Shown: piece after piece, positions 48,940 to 62,700 of the stretch
Layout: each line of letters opens with the position of its first letter
How positions within the stretch are numbered: position 1 is the first letter of the stretch
Assembly (NCBI GenBank): GCA_004335835.1
Contig: RWJK01001511.1
Location: 8,561-72,560 of the forward strand
Direction: 5' to 3'
Source of the DNA: Scenedesmus sp. ARA3
Lineage: Eukaryota; Chlorophyta; Chlorophyceae; Sphaeropleales; Scenedesmaceae
DNA length: 64,000 bases
Translations under genes and position numbers: made by a program
Notes under the pieces: generated by a model
Told to the model about the DNA's origin: nothing
Databases searched by the model: none
What the model saw: only the letters and a program-made list of their open reading frames with translations

Positions 48940-49640
48940 GTGCGGGTATGGCAAGGAAGATGGCACAGCTCTGTCGGCACTAGCAGGGACGGTGAAAGGC
49001 ACTGCCTTCGAATTCAGCAGCTGCAGCAGCTGCTGCCTGCAGGCGTAGCAGCAGTGACAATGACGGCACTGAGGCGGTTGCTGGGAGCAACCCAAGAGGT
49101 TTGATGCGACTCGTTTTATTGTTGGTGGGCTGATACTGCAGACCCTGAGAATGTACACAGCCTGCAGGGCTGTGTGAATGCAGTCCAATGCTTTCACAAG
49201 CATCACCCCACAGGAGCATGTTCACAGCACGGCTGGCCAGGCTTGAGGACGCCTTACGCTTCTACTGCCTGTTGAAGGTAAACTGGCATGCTGCCAGGGC
49301 CTGGCATCTAGTTCTTTGTATGATTCACTTGTGGGTTGTCAGTCCAGACACTTGCAAGTCCTGCTCGAAGTTGCGGGCTGCTTGCTCTGGCAACGCCGGT
49401 GACGTGTTGCGGCCTAGAGAACGCTGCTATCCGTTAATCAAGGCCGGCGCCACAGCACATGCAAACGGGGTTGTCACATGGGCATGTTCGCAACCCTTTC
49501 CGAAAGACACGGATCCGTGAAAGATTGCTCCCTGCAGATCATAAACCTTTAATGACTTCAACTTTTTGTCGGAACGTAACTTACTATCGACAAAGAGCAA
49601 GCTTTGGAGGTCATCATGCTGCAGCTTTCGCCTAGATGTG
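48940..49640. other. Intergenic region between tandem plus-strand genes
   Basis: Separates the coiled-coil stop from the kinase start. It should contain the kinase promoter. No gene or named element is seen. Confidence 0.4.
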
Positions 49641-52600
49641 ATGCGTAAGGTCAACACGATCTGGTGCCTATATCTTCTTCTGGTATCATTGTTTTTGGCG
49701 AACGCCGGGCAGCCTGTGCCGTGCGTCTCTAGCGTTCCCCTTTCATGGTCCATCACGCAGAACTGTACGCTTAACACAGCAGACGTTCAAACCACAGGCA
49801 GCTCAGATGTAGCGGAGCTGTCGCTGGAGGGTGCTGTGGCTGGCGAGCTTTCCACGGTGCTGCTGTTGGGCCCTCCCCTGTCAGGTGTGCTGTCAGCCCA
49901 TCACCATCCCTGGTCCTGCAGCCTGAGCAGTCAACTGCCATCTGTACTGTAGCCTTACCTTCTTATGCAGCGCACTGCTCGTGCAGATCAGGCGTCACTC
50001 ACGCCTGCTTGCCAGCACATGCCTGCATGTCACGCACTGCTCCTGCCCTCGCACTGCTCCTGCCCTCGCTGCATCGCTGCAGGCATCACCTCGGCACACA
50101 TCAGCAATGTTATCCTGCAGAGCAGCGGCGTCATGCCGCCGTCTCTCAGCATCCAGGACTTGCTGCAGCCTCCGCTGCTGGCGAGGGGCGTTCCTGCAAA
50201 CCTCTCCAATGTGCAGCTGGTGTATGCGGTACCCCAGGGCAGGCACGCAGAAGCAGTAGCAGCGCTACGCGGCGTAGTCAGTGACTTGGATGTGCAGCAG
50301 GCAATAGCCAGCTGGAGCCTGAACCTGTACACGGTGAGAGGCTGGCGCAGAGGGATGCGGCGTGACTTGATGTACTGATGACAAGCAGCAGCTGCAGTGC
50401 TGGGTGCTGTGGGGTGCCGTGAGGCGCCAGCCTGGGTTGTCAGCTCAAGCAGCAGCACAAGCAGCAGCGCAAGCTTACTGCGCAGCTGGCCATGTGGTGT
50501 TGTCCCAACATGCCTGCGCATTTGTACGTGGCATTCGACAATTTTTATGCCAGCAGCGCAGTGCAGCGCAGCAACATCTCTCAGCAGGCTGTACAGCAGC
50601 AGAGGGTGATGTATGTGTGTCCAGTACATGCTGCTGATGCTGGTGGCATGCACTGCCTCACAAGAACTGGCTCCATGGTCAGGCGCAGGCCATGCAAAGC
50701 TCAGCACAGCAACAGTGCAGCGCTGCGCAGATGCCTATAGCCTGCGTAAGCCAGCTGTCGCAGCAGCAACTGTGGGGCGTGCTGTCGCTCACCGCTCTGC
50801 CTGGCTGCTGCATCGGCTGCGCTTGCTGTCATGCTGCTGTGCGTTCAACATAGAGATTGCCTTTGCAACCTTCGCAACCTTCATAAGTTCCGCATGCAAG
50901 CAGGGTAGCGACAACTCCCTACCAGCGCAGCAACTTACCTTATGTTGCCCCGCGTGCCCTTGCTTGCAGGACTACGTGAGTTATGTGTACGTTAGCAGCT
51001 TCAGCAGCGGCGGCTTCTCCTGCAGGGGCTGCGGGCTGTTCCTGCAGTTTCAGGGCTCGAACGGGCCTAGCAAAGCAGCAGATGACACCCTGCAGGGCAC
51101 CAACTATCTGTTGGGTGTGAGCAACGCCAGCTTTGTGCCGGCACTGCTGAAGTATGCCACGATTGATACTGTGCGGCCGCTGTTCGTGCTGCTTTCAAGC
51201 AACATCAGCTGGGGGCAGCACCCGTTGATGCAGCAGCAGCAGGGCGGCTCAGCGCCAGCCGCTGCGCTGGCAGTTGGAAGGCCATTAGTGCTTGCAGGAC
51301 AGCAGGGGGCTGCAACCTCACTGGACCTGGGCATGGGTGTGAACAAGGTGTCGCTTGCAGGACAGCACGCGAACTTGACCTTTGATGGTTTGGTTATCGA
51401 GAACCTGGCGTATGGCGACAGGCAGTCAGGCAACCAGCTGTCGGGGCTGTCTCTGATCAACACCTTTAACATCTGGTTCTTCTACTGGGATAGGTGCGTA
51501 TTCAAAAGGATTTGGGGCGGGTTCAGGGTTCAGAGTGTGAACTTCTGTTGAAAGAGTCACCACATGGTTTGTCTACTGAGATAGGTCTGCGAGGGCTGCA
51601 CCCTATGCAGGTGCAAAGCGCGATTTCAGCAGTGCCGGTTGTAGGAGGCGAGCATGACAGCAGCTTGTGTCTCAGCCGTTGTGCAGCTGGTGCTGCATGT
51701 GCAGGTTGGCCTGTGCTACTGTGTGCTTCAAAACCACCCTGTGTCTCCAACTCCTGCTAATGTAGCCAGATGTGACGCGGCAGAGGCGTATGTATGTTTC
51801 CTGTGATACGTCTCAATCGCTGGCGCCGTCTGTCCTGCCAACCGCCTGCTGCTGTCGCCTGTTGTTCAACCTGTCATCCTGCAGGCGCGACATTCGGCTC
51901 GTGTCAAACAATGTAACGCACGTGGCCGCAAGCCAGCGAGAGGTTGAGTACTTGGCCTACTGGCAAGTCATGTTCAGCAGCACCGACCCAGCACTGAAGG
52001 AGGAAGCAGCATGGCTGCAGCGGGGCCCTGGCATCACTGTCTGGGAGGTGCGTAGGCTTGCCCGTGCATGCTGCCGCAAGTGCACAACACACAGCGCAGC
52101 ACTGCTGTCCTGCTGAAGGCGCAGTTGCATGTGTGGTTGATGCTGTGCCGGCAGATTGGTGAGTTGTAGCTTTTCGTTGATCAGCTAAAGGTCTAGCTGT
52201 ACGCTCCTTGCTGGAGTGCGGCAGGTGGTTCAGTGCTGCATGCGCCCTTCCAACCTCACGCTGAACCAAGTCAACTCTGACCAGTGTTTGACCGGATGCT
52301 GACCTGGCATGCACCATGTTTGACCATGTTTGACCGCGCAGTCCGTGTACACAAACCGCGAGCTGCTGGACATCAAGTTCTTGTCCAGGTCAGCAATCGC
52401 AAAGGACACCTGGCGCAGCGCGCGGCAGCAGCTGGCCCCAGCGCTGCCAATGAAGCTGAGTGACCCCAGCCTGTACAGCGCCCCGCTGAAAGCACACTCC
52501 GCTGCGCCGCTGACTGCGCTAGCGCGCACAGATGCCGCGCTGCAGGTGCGTGGGAAGGCCTTGCACAGCAGCAGCAGCAGCAGTCAGGCACGAGACTTGC

Positions 52601-55600
52601 AACGAGCAGCGCCCTGCAGGTGGTTCACCACTGGCTGAGCTGAAGAGCTGAGCTGAAGACTAGCCTTGCGAATCAGCGTTGCTGCGCTGCTGCTGGCGGC
52701 GGCTTGAAATGCACTCACCATCTGCGTGTGGATCCCTTGCACACCCTGCAACCTTGCGCATCACGTCCTGCAAAGATCTCTCTTCTCATGGACTGGTGCC
52801 GTGCTTGCGCTAAGCCTTTTGCCTTCACTGATCATTCCGCAGGGCGTGCTGGAGGCCCTGTCAGGGCTGTCTCGTGACGGCCTAGCCGTCATTGCAGCCC
52901 CGCTGCTGTCTCTCAAGCCCGACCCTAGCAGCTCCTGGCCGCCAGCAGCAGGCATCGTGCTGAAAGCCACTAAAACCGAGATCGTGGGCTACAGCGTGTG
53001 CGCGTCTGCGCCGCGCTACAACAGCAGCAGCTACGCCGCAGTGCTGCCGGTGGTGGCTGCAGCTGGGGCAGGGCCTGGCGGCAGCGCCAGCCTGCAGTGG
53101 CCTGGGCCGCTGCCGCAGCAGCGGCTGGTGGCTGGGCTGGCAGCAGCAGACCAGGGGTCCCAGGTGAGGGCCTGGGGAGAGATGGCAGGGGATTGTTGGC
53201 TCTTGGGTGTGGTACGCTGTGCATGGTATGCCTGGGAATGTTAGAGCGGCAGGGTGTCACAAGGACTTGGTATGTTTGAGCAGCTACGCCGCAGTGCTGC
53301 TGGTTGTGGCAGCAGCTGGGGCTGGGCCTGGTGGCAGCGCAAGCCTGCAGTGGCCTCGCCCGCTGCCGCAGCAGCGGCTGGTGGCTGGGCTGGCAGCAGC
53401 AGACCAGGGGTCACAGGTGAGACAGCACAGTCAGGCAGATTAGTCGTAGCGCGCCATTGCAGCCATATTCTTGAGTAGTGCGGGGCCTGGGGAGAGGCGT
53501 CAGAGCGTGGTGTGGGTGCGGTGCGCTGTGCATGCATGCGCATGTTAGAGCAGCAGGGGTGACAGAAGCACAAGGGTTGTGTCAGGTGAGGGGCCTGGCG
53601 GCAGCGCCAGTCTGCAGTGGCCTGGGCCGCTGCTGCACCAGCACGTGGTGGCTGGGCTTGCAGCAGCAGACCAGGGGTCTCAGGTGAGGGCCTGGGGAGA
53701 GGCTGCAGGGAGTGGTATAGGTGTGGTGTGCTGCGCTGCTGGCGCTGCTTTCTGCAGTGGCAGGTGTTGGTTCAGGGGAGCAAGGGCTGTGTGTCGCTGG
53801 CGACGGTGGTGAGGGATCGTGTTGCAGTGATTCTGAGCGCACAGCTGCGTCTGCCCATGGTTGTTTTGTTCACGGTGCTTTGGCTGACAGAGGGCTCACC
53901 CCATGTTGCATGGGATGCGCACAACCCAAGTTTTGCGGGGAAAAGCACCTACAGTTTCCCATCCTGCCAACATCGCCTGCCTGTGACACATTTGGCCGTT
54001 GCTGTTGCCCTGCTGCGCTGCAGGTCAGCTGCCACGAGTCGCAAGACAGCAGCGCAGTGCACTGGGCCACAGAACGCCAGGCACTGCGTACATGCTGGCA
54101 TGCATGCATTCGGCAAAGCATGCATGCACAGTGTCCCATCCGGCCAGCATTGCCTGCCTGTGACACACGTCCCTGATGGCCTGGGGGGTTATTCCAGCCA
54201 TGGGAGTATGCAATTTGTTGCATTCTCCTTATATTGTGCGACCTGTAACTATTTGTACATGGCCCTTGCTGTTGCGCTGCAGGTCAGCTGCCACGAGTCA
54301 CAAGACAGCAGCACAGTGCACGGCTGGGCAACAGAAGGGGCAGCCCTGGAACGGCTGTCACATTCTGCCATGCTAGACATGGGCCATGCAGTAGACCTGT
54401 TCAAGCTGCAGCCAGATGCCAGAGCAGGCCAGCTGGAGTTACACACACTGACTCTGGTGGGCCTGGCCCAAGGGCCCGCTGTGACTGCTGCAGCAGCAGC
54501 AGCAAGCAGGGGCAGCAGCAGGCAGCGGCGCATGCTGCTGGGAGCTGCTCGGAGCGGCAGTGGTAATAAGCAGCTGCACAGGTATCGCCGCAGGCTGATG
54601 TCGGCAGACAGCAGCAGCAAAGGCGTCGTGCATTTTGGTACGGTGCCCAGACCAGCACTGCCAGCAGCAGCAGCAGCAGCAGCAGGTGGTGACGGCCGCA
54701 ATCAACCAGCAGTGCAGCAGCAGCAGCCTCTGGTCGCCAAATGCAAGGCTGCAGTGCGCTGGTTTGCTGGCCAGCTGCTTCCAGCAGCTGCAGCACCAGC
54801 AGCAGCACCAGCAGCAGCAGGGTCTGGCAGCGTGGTTGCAGTTGCAAGGGGCCCCAATGGAGCAGTCCAGTGGGTGGGGCCGCAGCAGCCTGCGTCAGCA
54901 GCAGTAGCAGAGGCAACAGGCAGCGGTGGATTGCGTTGGGTGGCTGTCCAGCAGCAGCAGCAGCAGCAAGCTGCAGTCCCAGCAGGCGGCAGTGCTGCAG
55001 ATGCATCTGTGGCGCTACTGCCGGCAGCTGCACCCTTGGCTGTACATCCAGCCGTACCGTACCTGCCACTGCAGCAGCAGAAGCAGCAGCAGAAGCCCGG
55101 AGTCAACCCTGAGTTGTTCTGGGTGGAGCAGCAGCAGCAGCAGCAGAAGCTCGCACCACCAGCAGCCCGCAGCACTGCTGCTGCCGGCCGGCGGCATCTG
55201 CTGCAGGATGCAGCCGGCCTCACCCAAGCATCGCCTGATGTGTGGACGCACCTGATCTGGGCAGTGCAGCGCAGCAGCGTGGCCACTGGCAGCAGCGATG
55301 CTGCTGCTGCTGTTGGAGGCAGGGTGGAGCTGGCTGACAGCCAGCTGCTGCTGCCGCAGCCGGAGTTTGCGCGGCTGGCTGCTGCCAGCAAGAGCAGCAG
55401 CGACGGCAGCTTCAGCCTGCCACTGACAGGTGAGGTGCTGCTGCGGTGTATGGGTAGGTGGGTGCTCTATCATGTGCCTGGTAGTTGGCGGGTTGTGTGT
55501 TGGTGCGGGCATGGCACTGCATAAGCAGTGCTGGCAGCTTCGCCCTGCCGCGGACAGGTGAGCACATGCTGATGCGTTGTATGCCCTAGCGTTGCATATG

Positions 55601-56707
55601 AGCTCCTGCTGACTCTGCCCTGAATGCTGCTGCTCCTGCTGCTGCATTATGCGCGTGTACTGCAGGTGATGACGGCGCGCGCAGCTTCCTGCGTGCAAAC
55701 GCCTCGCAGCTCGTGGACGGCTGCTGCCTGCTGATCCTCAACTACACAGCACCGGGCCTGACAGCGCGCAACCTGGTGCTAGCGCCAGACCCTGACACAG
55801 CACGCAGCATGCCGCCAGGCTACTTCTGGCCCTATGATGGAAGTGAGGCTCAAGGCATGGATGCCCTGAAAGGCGCCAACTCAGCAGCAGCAGCAGCAGC
55901 GCATAGCAAGCGACAGACGCAGCTGGCGCCTGGTGCGATTGCTGGCGTTGTGGTTGGGTGCATTGTGGGTGTTGTGCTGGCTGGGCTGCTCGGCCTGCTG
56001 GTGCGGCGGCGGCGGCAGCAGCAGCGGCAGCAGCAGAAGCAGGGTGTGCTGGAGGACTCTGTTGGAGGTTTTGTGCCGGTGGTTTTGGGCAGGGGTGGAG
56101 GTTCAGGGCTTGATGGCTCAGGTATGGATGGCTGCTCGTCTGCAATTGCGGATAGCGATCAGCTGCACAAGCACAAACACAAGCTCAGCAGCAGCGGCAA
56201 CGGGGCCTTGTACGGCGCTGGGTACAGCGACGGCGCAGCTGCAGCTGTTGCATGTGGGCCTGCAGCTGTGCATGCTAGCACAGACAGCAGCAAGCAGGCG
56301 ATACGGCGTGCAGGCAGCGGCACAGGCAGTACACCAAGTGGTGGCACCGGGAGTACAACAGCTCGAGGTCTGCAGCGGGCATCTGCTGCTGGCTCATCAT
56401 CTGCTGGCGCTGGCGGCAGCAGCAGCGGCGCAACAGCAGGCGACGCGCCTGACGCTGCTGCTGCTGGTGGTCCTGCTGCTGTGCTGTCTGACCGGCGCTG
56501 GCTGGCGCTGACAAGTGCGATCAGCGGCAAGGTTCAAGACATCCACAAGAACCGCCTGAAATCAGCGCTGCTGAGTTCTCAACCGCTGTTTGGAGCTGAT
56601 GCTGATTGCAGCAGCACAGCCGCTGATGGCGCCAGCGCTGCAGCAGCAGCAGCTGGCGGGGACAGTGGCACCAGCAGCAGCAGCGAGCAGGTGCCGGGGA
56701 GTGCTGG

Positions 56708-56744
<37 letters not shown>

Positions 56745-59700
56745 GCGGATGGCAGTGCAGTGAGTGCTGGTGCTGCACTCAGCAGCAGCGGCGGCAAGCA
56801 GCAGCAGCAGTCGCCAGCGCAGAGCAACATGCTGCAGCTGAAGGAAGTGATAGGCCAGGGCAGCTTTGGCATTGTGTACAGGTGAGGGCAGGGCTGTGCT
56901 GTGGTGTTTGTGGCTTTGTCAGGGCCAGTGTGAGGCTGGGTGCTTGGTTTGCGGGATGTGCAGCAGCTGTGATTGCAGGAAGCAACGGCTTCAGCCCCTG
57001 TTTGCTTGCGCGCTTGCGTGCTTGCCCATGCACAGCAGCTGCACAGCTCTCCGTGCTCTTCGTGCGTGCCTCCGTGCCTGTCTGGCTGCAACTGCCGCGC
57101 TGCATTCAAGTCGCTCTGAACATACCTTTACAGTTGACATGTCACTGTACTTGCAAAAGGCTGTTCCTGCTGCACGGCACTCTCATGTTAATGGGTATGT
57201 TCTGCTTCTGAACCACAGGGCCACCTGGCAGGGCGTGAGTGTGGCAGTGAAGCGGCCGCAGCTGCCTCTCCTGTTGCTGCTGATGCTCGTGTTGCACGTG
57301 ACCATGCTGTCATCTTCTATGCTGTAAGATAGAACCCACATGTAACTTGCCTCTCTCTCTGTATGCACCACATGCAGGGCCACCTGGCAGGGCGTGAGTG
57401 TGGCAGTGAAGCGGCTGCAGCTGCCGCTCATGTTGCTCCTGCTGCTCCTGTTGCACCTAATTATTCGGCCATCTTCTATGCTATAATATAGGACCCACAT
57501 GTAACTGCCCTCTCTCTCTGTATGCACCACATGCAGGGCCACCTGGCAGGGTGTCAGTGTGGCAGTGAAGCGGCTGCAGCTGCCGCCTGGTGCGCGTGCG
57601 CTGGGCGCTGCTGCTGCCGGCACGCACAACAGCTGGGGTGCTGGCTGCAGCTACACTGTGGGCAGCATGGCGGATGGCCGCACAGCAGGCCCGGGCAGCG
57701 GGGGCAAGCCTGACAAGCACGGCGGGCTGCTGAAGCAGGAGCACATGGCGGTGCAGGTGCGCACAAAATGAACCATTGTTTATGTTAACATTTGGTGTGA
57801 AATTCGTTGTCTGGGCAAGCATTAGCACATGGCGGTGCAGGTGAGGATATGCAGATCCAAGTAGATCGTACTTTTGCCTTGTGCAACAGCTGGGGTGCTG
57901 GCTGCAGCTACACCGTGGGCAGCATGGCAGATGGCCGCACAGTAGGCCTGGGCAGCGGGGGCAAGCCTGGACACGCATGGTGGCCTGCTGCAGCAGGAGC
58001 ACATGGCGGTACAGGTGCGCTCAAGTTGTAACATTGTTTTGTTCGTGCATTGGGTCGAAAGACACTGGACTGCTCAAGCAGAAGCGCATGGCGGTGCAGG
58101 TGCGCGCAAGTTGTATCCTTGGTTTGTTTTGCATTGGGTAGAAAGACACTGGGCTGTTGAAGCAGGAGCACATGGCGGTGCAGGGGTGAAGATGCACAGA
58201 ATCAAGGTGGTTGTACTTTAGCAGCCTGCTCCAACTTCCTTAACCGTTTTGTCTGCATTGCACTGTTTTTTGCTCGCAGGAAGCGGCTATTGGCAGCACC
58301 ATGGTGCACCCCAACATCGTGGCAGTCTACTCCATCACACTGCGGCCCAGCACAGCGCCCAACCCACCCGCCCAGGGCCTGCAGCCGGGCAGCGGCAGCA
58401 GCGGCGGCGTGCTGATGCTGGACCAGGGGCCGTCCAGCGGCGCTGCTGCTGCTGCTGCTGCTGCCGCGTCTGGCGGCACCGGGGGGCTGCAGGTGGTGGC
58501 GGGGGCTGCGGAGCTGCTGCCGTGGGAGATGCAGCTGGTGATGGAGTACTGCGACCAGGTGGGGCTGCAGATATGAGCCTGAATTTGTGACTTGCGGGAC
58601 TTTGTGTCACTTGGTGGGGCTGCTGCACATTCATGACGTGGTGATGCAGATGGTGATGGAGTACTGCAACCAGGTGATTCTGCATCCCAGTATGTGGTTC
58701 CAGCTGGGCTGCGTGGGTGGCGGTATGTGTTGCGTGACCTAGTGCGGTTGCTGCACATTGCGTGACATGGCAATGCAGCTGGTGTTGGAGTACTGCGACC
58801 AGGTGCGGCTTGCAGGCGATTGTGTTGTTTAGGTTGGGCTGCGTGGGTGGCGGTGGTGTGTTGCGTGACCTAGTGCGGCTGCTGCACATTGCGGGACGTG
58901 GCAATGCAGCTGGTGATAGAGTGCTGCTGTGCCGTGTGGATCTGGCGACTTGTGTGGTATTGAGTGACTTGTGTAACTTTTGTGACCTGGTGGGGCTGCG
59001 GAGCTGCTGCCGTGGGAGATGCAGCTGGTGATGGAGTACTGCGACCAGGTGCGGCTGATTGTGTTATAATGTACGGACAGTATGACATGTGTGGTTTGGT
59101 GAGTGTGCAGCAGATTCCTTGGCTTGGTGCGCTTGCAGGACACTACTGCACTACCCCGCCCTGCCCTGCAGAACACTGTTGCCAGCAGGAGTTCATAATA
59201 TACACAGCGCTGCTTTTCACAGCACACAAAACATACGCTGGTGTTTTGTGGTTTACAGGATGCATTGATGTATGTAACGCCGCTGTGCTCTGCAGGGCAC
59301 GCTGCACCAGGCGCTGGACGCAGGCCTGCTGGTCAACAACGCCATCATCGACTGCCACCTGCTTGCCTGTGTTACAACAATGCTATGTAACAACACCGCT
59401 TTGTGCTGCAGGGCACGCTGCGCCAGGCGCTGGACGCAGGCCTGCTGGTCAACAAGGCCACTGGCTGCCACCTGCTTGCCTGTCTTTCAACACTGTTATG
59501 TAACAATGTTATGTAACAACACCGCTTTGTGCTGCAGGGCACGCTGCGCCAGGCGCTGGATGCAGGGCTGCTGGTCAACAAGGCCACCGGCTGCCACTTG
59601 CTTGCCTGTGTTATAACATTGTTTTGTTATGTGACAATATATGTGTATGCTGCAGGGCACGCTGCGCCAGGCGCTGGATGCAGGGCTGCTGGTCAACAAG

Positions 59701-62700
59701 GCCACCGGCTGCCACTTGCTTGCCTGTGTTATAACATTGTTTTGTTATGTGACAATATATGTGTATGCTGCAGGGCACGCTGCGCCAGGCGCTGGATGCA
59801 GGGCTGCTGGTCAACAAGGCCACCGGCTGCCACTTGCTGCCTACGGTGCTGTCTCTGGCGCACAACATCGCCTGCGCGATGCACTACCTGCACCAGGTGC
59901 GGCTGGTGTCCCAGCATCGTAGCAATATGGTTGTAGGGTTGTAAAGGGAGAGTTTTCATTTTACAACATATAAGCAGTTGTTTTTGTTGATTCAAGCACG
60001 TGCGGGGTGGGCGTACGGTTGCATGGCTTGCAATCAGCGTCCGCTTCACTGGCAGGTTGCCGGGTGGGCCAGCCAGCCAGAAGCCAGCACACTTTATGCG
60101 CACAGGCAAGTTCACAACCTGCTGCTGCTGCTGCTCGTTTGTTGTGCTGGCTGCAACAACAGGAGCACATCATCCACGGAGATCTGAAGGCCAGCAACGT
60201 GCTGCTCCAACCATGCACTCCGCAAATGCTCACACACACTGCTGTCACTGCCTCTGTTTGGGGTGGCCTTGTACCACTGTGTTTCAGGAGCACATAATCC
60301 ACGGAGACCTGAAGGCCAGCAACGTGCTGCTGAAGACGTGCATCCCAGCCATGATCAGTAGCGGTAGCAACTGTGTCAGCGGCAACAGCGCCGCGGCAGC
60401 CGTGGCAGCCGCCGCTGCTGTGTCGGCAGCAGCAGCAGGCACCAGCAGCAGCCAGTGGCTGAGCACATCGGGGTCAACAACAGCAGCAGGTGGCTCAGAT
60501 CGTGCTGACGCACAGTCAGCAGCAGCAGCAGCAGGTGCGGCAGCGGTGCCTGCCAGCAATGCGATCATGGGCGTGGCGGCAGCAGCAGCGGAGGAGAGCA
60601 GCAGCGGCATGCATTGCCTGATCAAGGGAGGCTGGGTGGTGGGCAAGGTGAGGGCTGCGGGCTGCTGCTGCACCACTGGAGCAGCTGTGACTTCTCCCTT
60701 TGACGGACATGAAATTTGGTGCCTGGAGTGGCATGCTGCTCCTACCTGCTGTGCCGCAGGCGACTGATGTGCATGCCAGCATGCACTAGATGCTATCCGG
60801 TGTTTGGAGTGCTGGCCTATACGTGGGGCAGATGCGCTGTAGTGTGTGCCGCATTTGTTACACAAACCGATGTCCATGCTGCTGCTGCTGTTGCAGGTCT
60901 CTGACTTTGGGCTGAGCCTGTGCGTAGACCCTGGCGAGACGCATGTGTCCAGCGTGCACGCGGTGAGGCATGAAGCAACACATCGGTTGCATGCTTCTGA
61001 TTGTATTGTAGGCTGCCTTTGCATTGCCATTTCATAGTCTACACCTGATGCCGCTGCAATGTAACCATCATCGTCAACCCTGCAATGTTGCGCTGTACTC
61101 TGCTGCAAAAGCTCGTATGACAATGTGCCTTAACCCCCTTCTGCACGCCATGCCCTACATTAAGATGGCACCAACGCCCTTGTGGCCTCTGCTGTGCACG
61201 CATGCATGCATTAGGTTGTGTGCTGATGCATTAGGTTGTGGCCTCTGCTGAGCACGCATGCATGCATTAGGTTGTGTGGCCTCTGCTGTGCACGCATGCA
61301 TGCATTAGGTTGTGTGGCCTCTGCTGTGCACGCATGCATGCATTCTAGGTTGTGTGGCCTCTGCTGTGCACGCATGCATGCATTAGGTTGTGTGGCCTCT
61401 GCTGAGCACGCATGCATGCATTCTAGGTTGTGTGCTGATGCACGGGCATGCTAGCTCAGCCACAGCAACCTGTATGCCTGCTGACATGTCCTTTTGCTGT
61501 CATCTCATGTGTTGCTCTATGCCTGCAGGGCACGCTGACGCACATGGCGCCGGAGCTGCTGATGCATGGCCGCTGCAGCAGGGCCAGCGATGTGTACAGC
61601 TGCGGCGTGCTGCTGTGGGAGCTGGCTACGGGCGGCAAGGCCTTCGCAGGTGAGAGGGATGGGCTTGTGACTGCCGTTTTGATTGACAGTGATGTGTATG
61701 CAGTGAATTGTGCATGTGCATGACGTGTACAGCTACGGCGTGCTGCTGTGGCAGCTGGCCACCGGTGGCAAGGCCTTTGCAGGTGAGAGAGCCTTGTGAC
61801 AGTGACAGTGATGCGTATGCAGTGGACTGTGCATATGTGTGAAGGTGTACAGCTACGGCGTGCTGCTGTGGGAGCTGGCTAGGGGNGGGGGGGGGGAAGG
61901 CCTTTGCAGGTGAGAGGGGGTCGGCTTTATTGTCAGTTGAGGTGGCTTTTTTGCACAAGCAGCTTTGGGCATTGTTTGCTGTTTGGCATTCCTTTCAGGG
62001 GATCTGGACACAAGGGGCAAGGCCTCCGCAGGTGAGAGCGGCTGGGCTTCTGAGGGCCGTCTTGATTGACAGTGATGTATGCAGTGGAATGTGCATGTGC
62101 ATGACGTGTACAGCTACAGCGTGCTGCTGTGGGAGCTGGCCACAGGCGGCAAGGCATTTGCAGGTGAGAGTCGCTTGCTAGATGAGCTTGGTACATGCAT
62201 TCCACAGTGCAGCAAAGACAGGTGTCTTCTGGCAGATCCACGGCAGCCTGCTGTGGGAGCTGGCGACAGGCGGCAAGGCCTTCGCAGGGAGAGGGGGTGG
62301 GCTGCATGGTCAGTTGAGTGGCCCTGGCCCTGTTGTTGTGGCCTTTGGTCCTGGACTTGATGACTGAAACCTTGATAATATTTGCGCCGCAGGCATCCCC
62401 AAGCCGCTGCTGGGCCACTGCATCGTGAGCCAGGCCACGCTCATCATCATCATCATCATCACGTTACCCATCAAGCCATAGCATAGCCATAGCCAGGCCA
62501 CGCTGCCCTGCCGTAACCTGAATCTAACTACTGCTGATATATTCTTGAGTACTGATGCGCCGCAGGCATCCCAAAGCCGCTGCTGGGCCACTGCATCGTG
62601 AGCCAGGCCACGCGGCCGTGCTGTCACCTGATATTATATAATTAGGTTTCAAACTTGATGATGTAAACCTTCATAACTTATGTAATCTTGATTAATATTG

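Noticed and set aside
49566..49640. Longer N-terminus for the membrane kinase
   Set aside because: It also opens with TTG. Starting at ATG 49641 places a hydrophobic signal peptide at the N-terminus.
50492..50740. Possible extra kinase exon (LYVAFDNFYASSAVQRSNISQQ)
   Set aside because: It looks plausibly coding, but flanking exons already join in phase without it and no clean acceptor-donor pair keeps the frame.
53617..54282. Long open frame leading into kinase exon 54283
   Set aside because: It runs through a decoy tail copy and a decoy head copy with intron sequence between. The phase-0 acceptor at 54283 joins the preceding exon directly.
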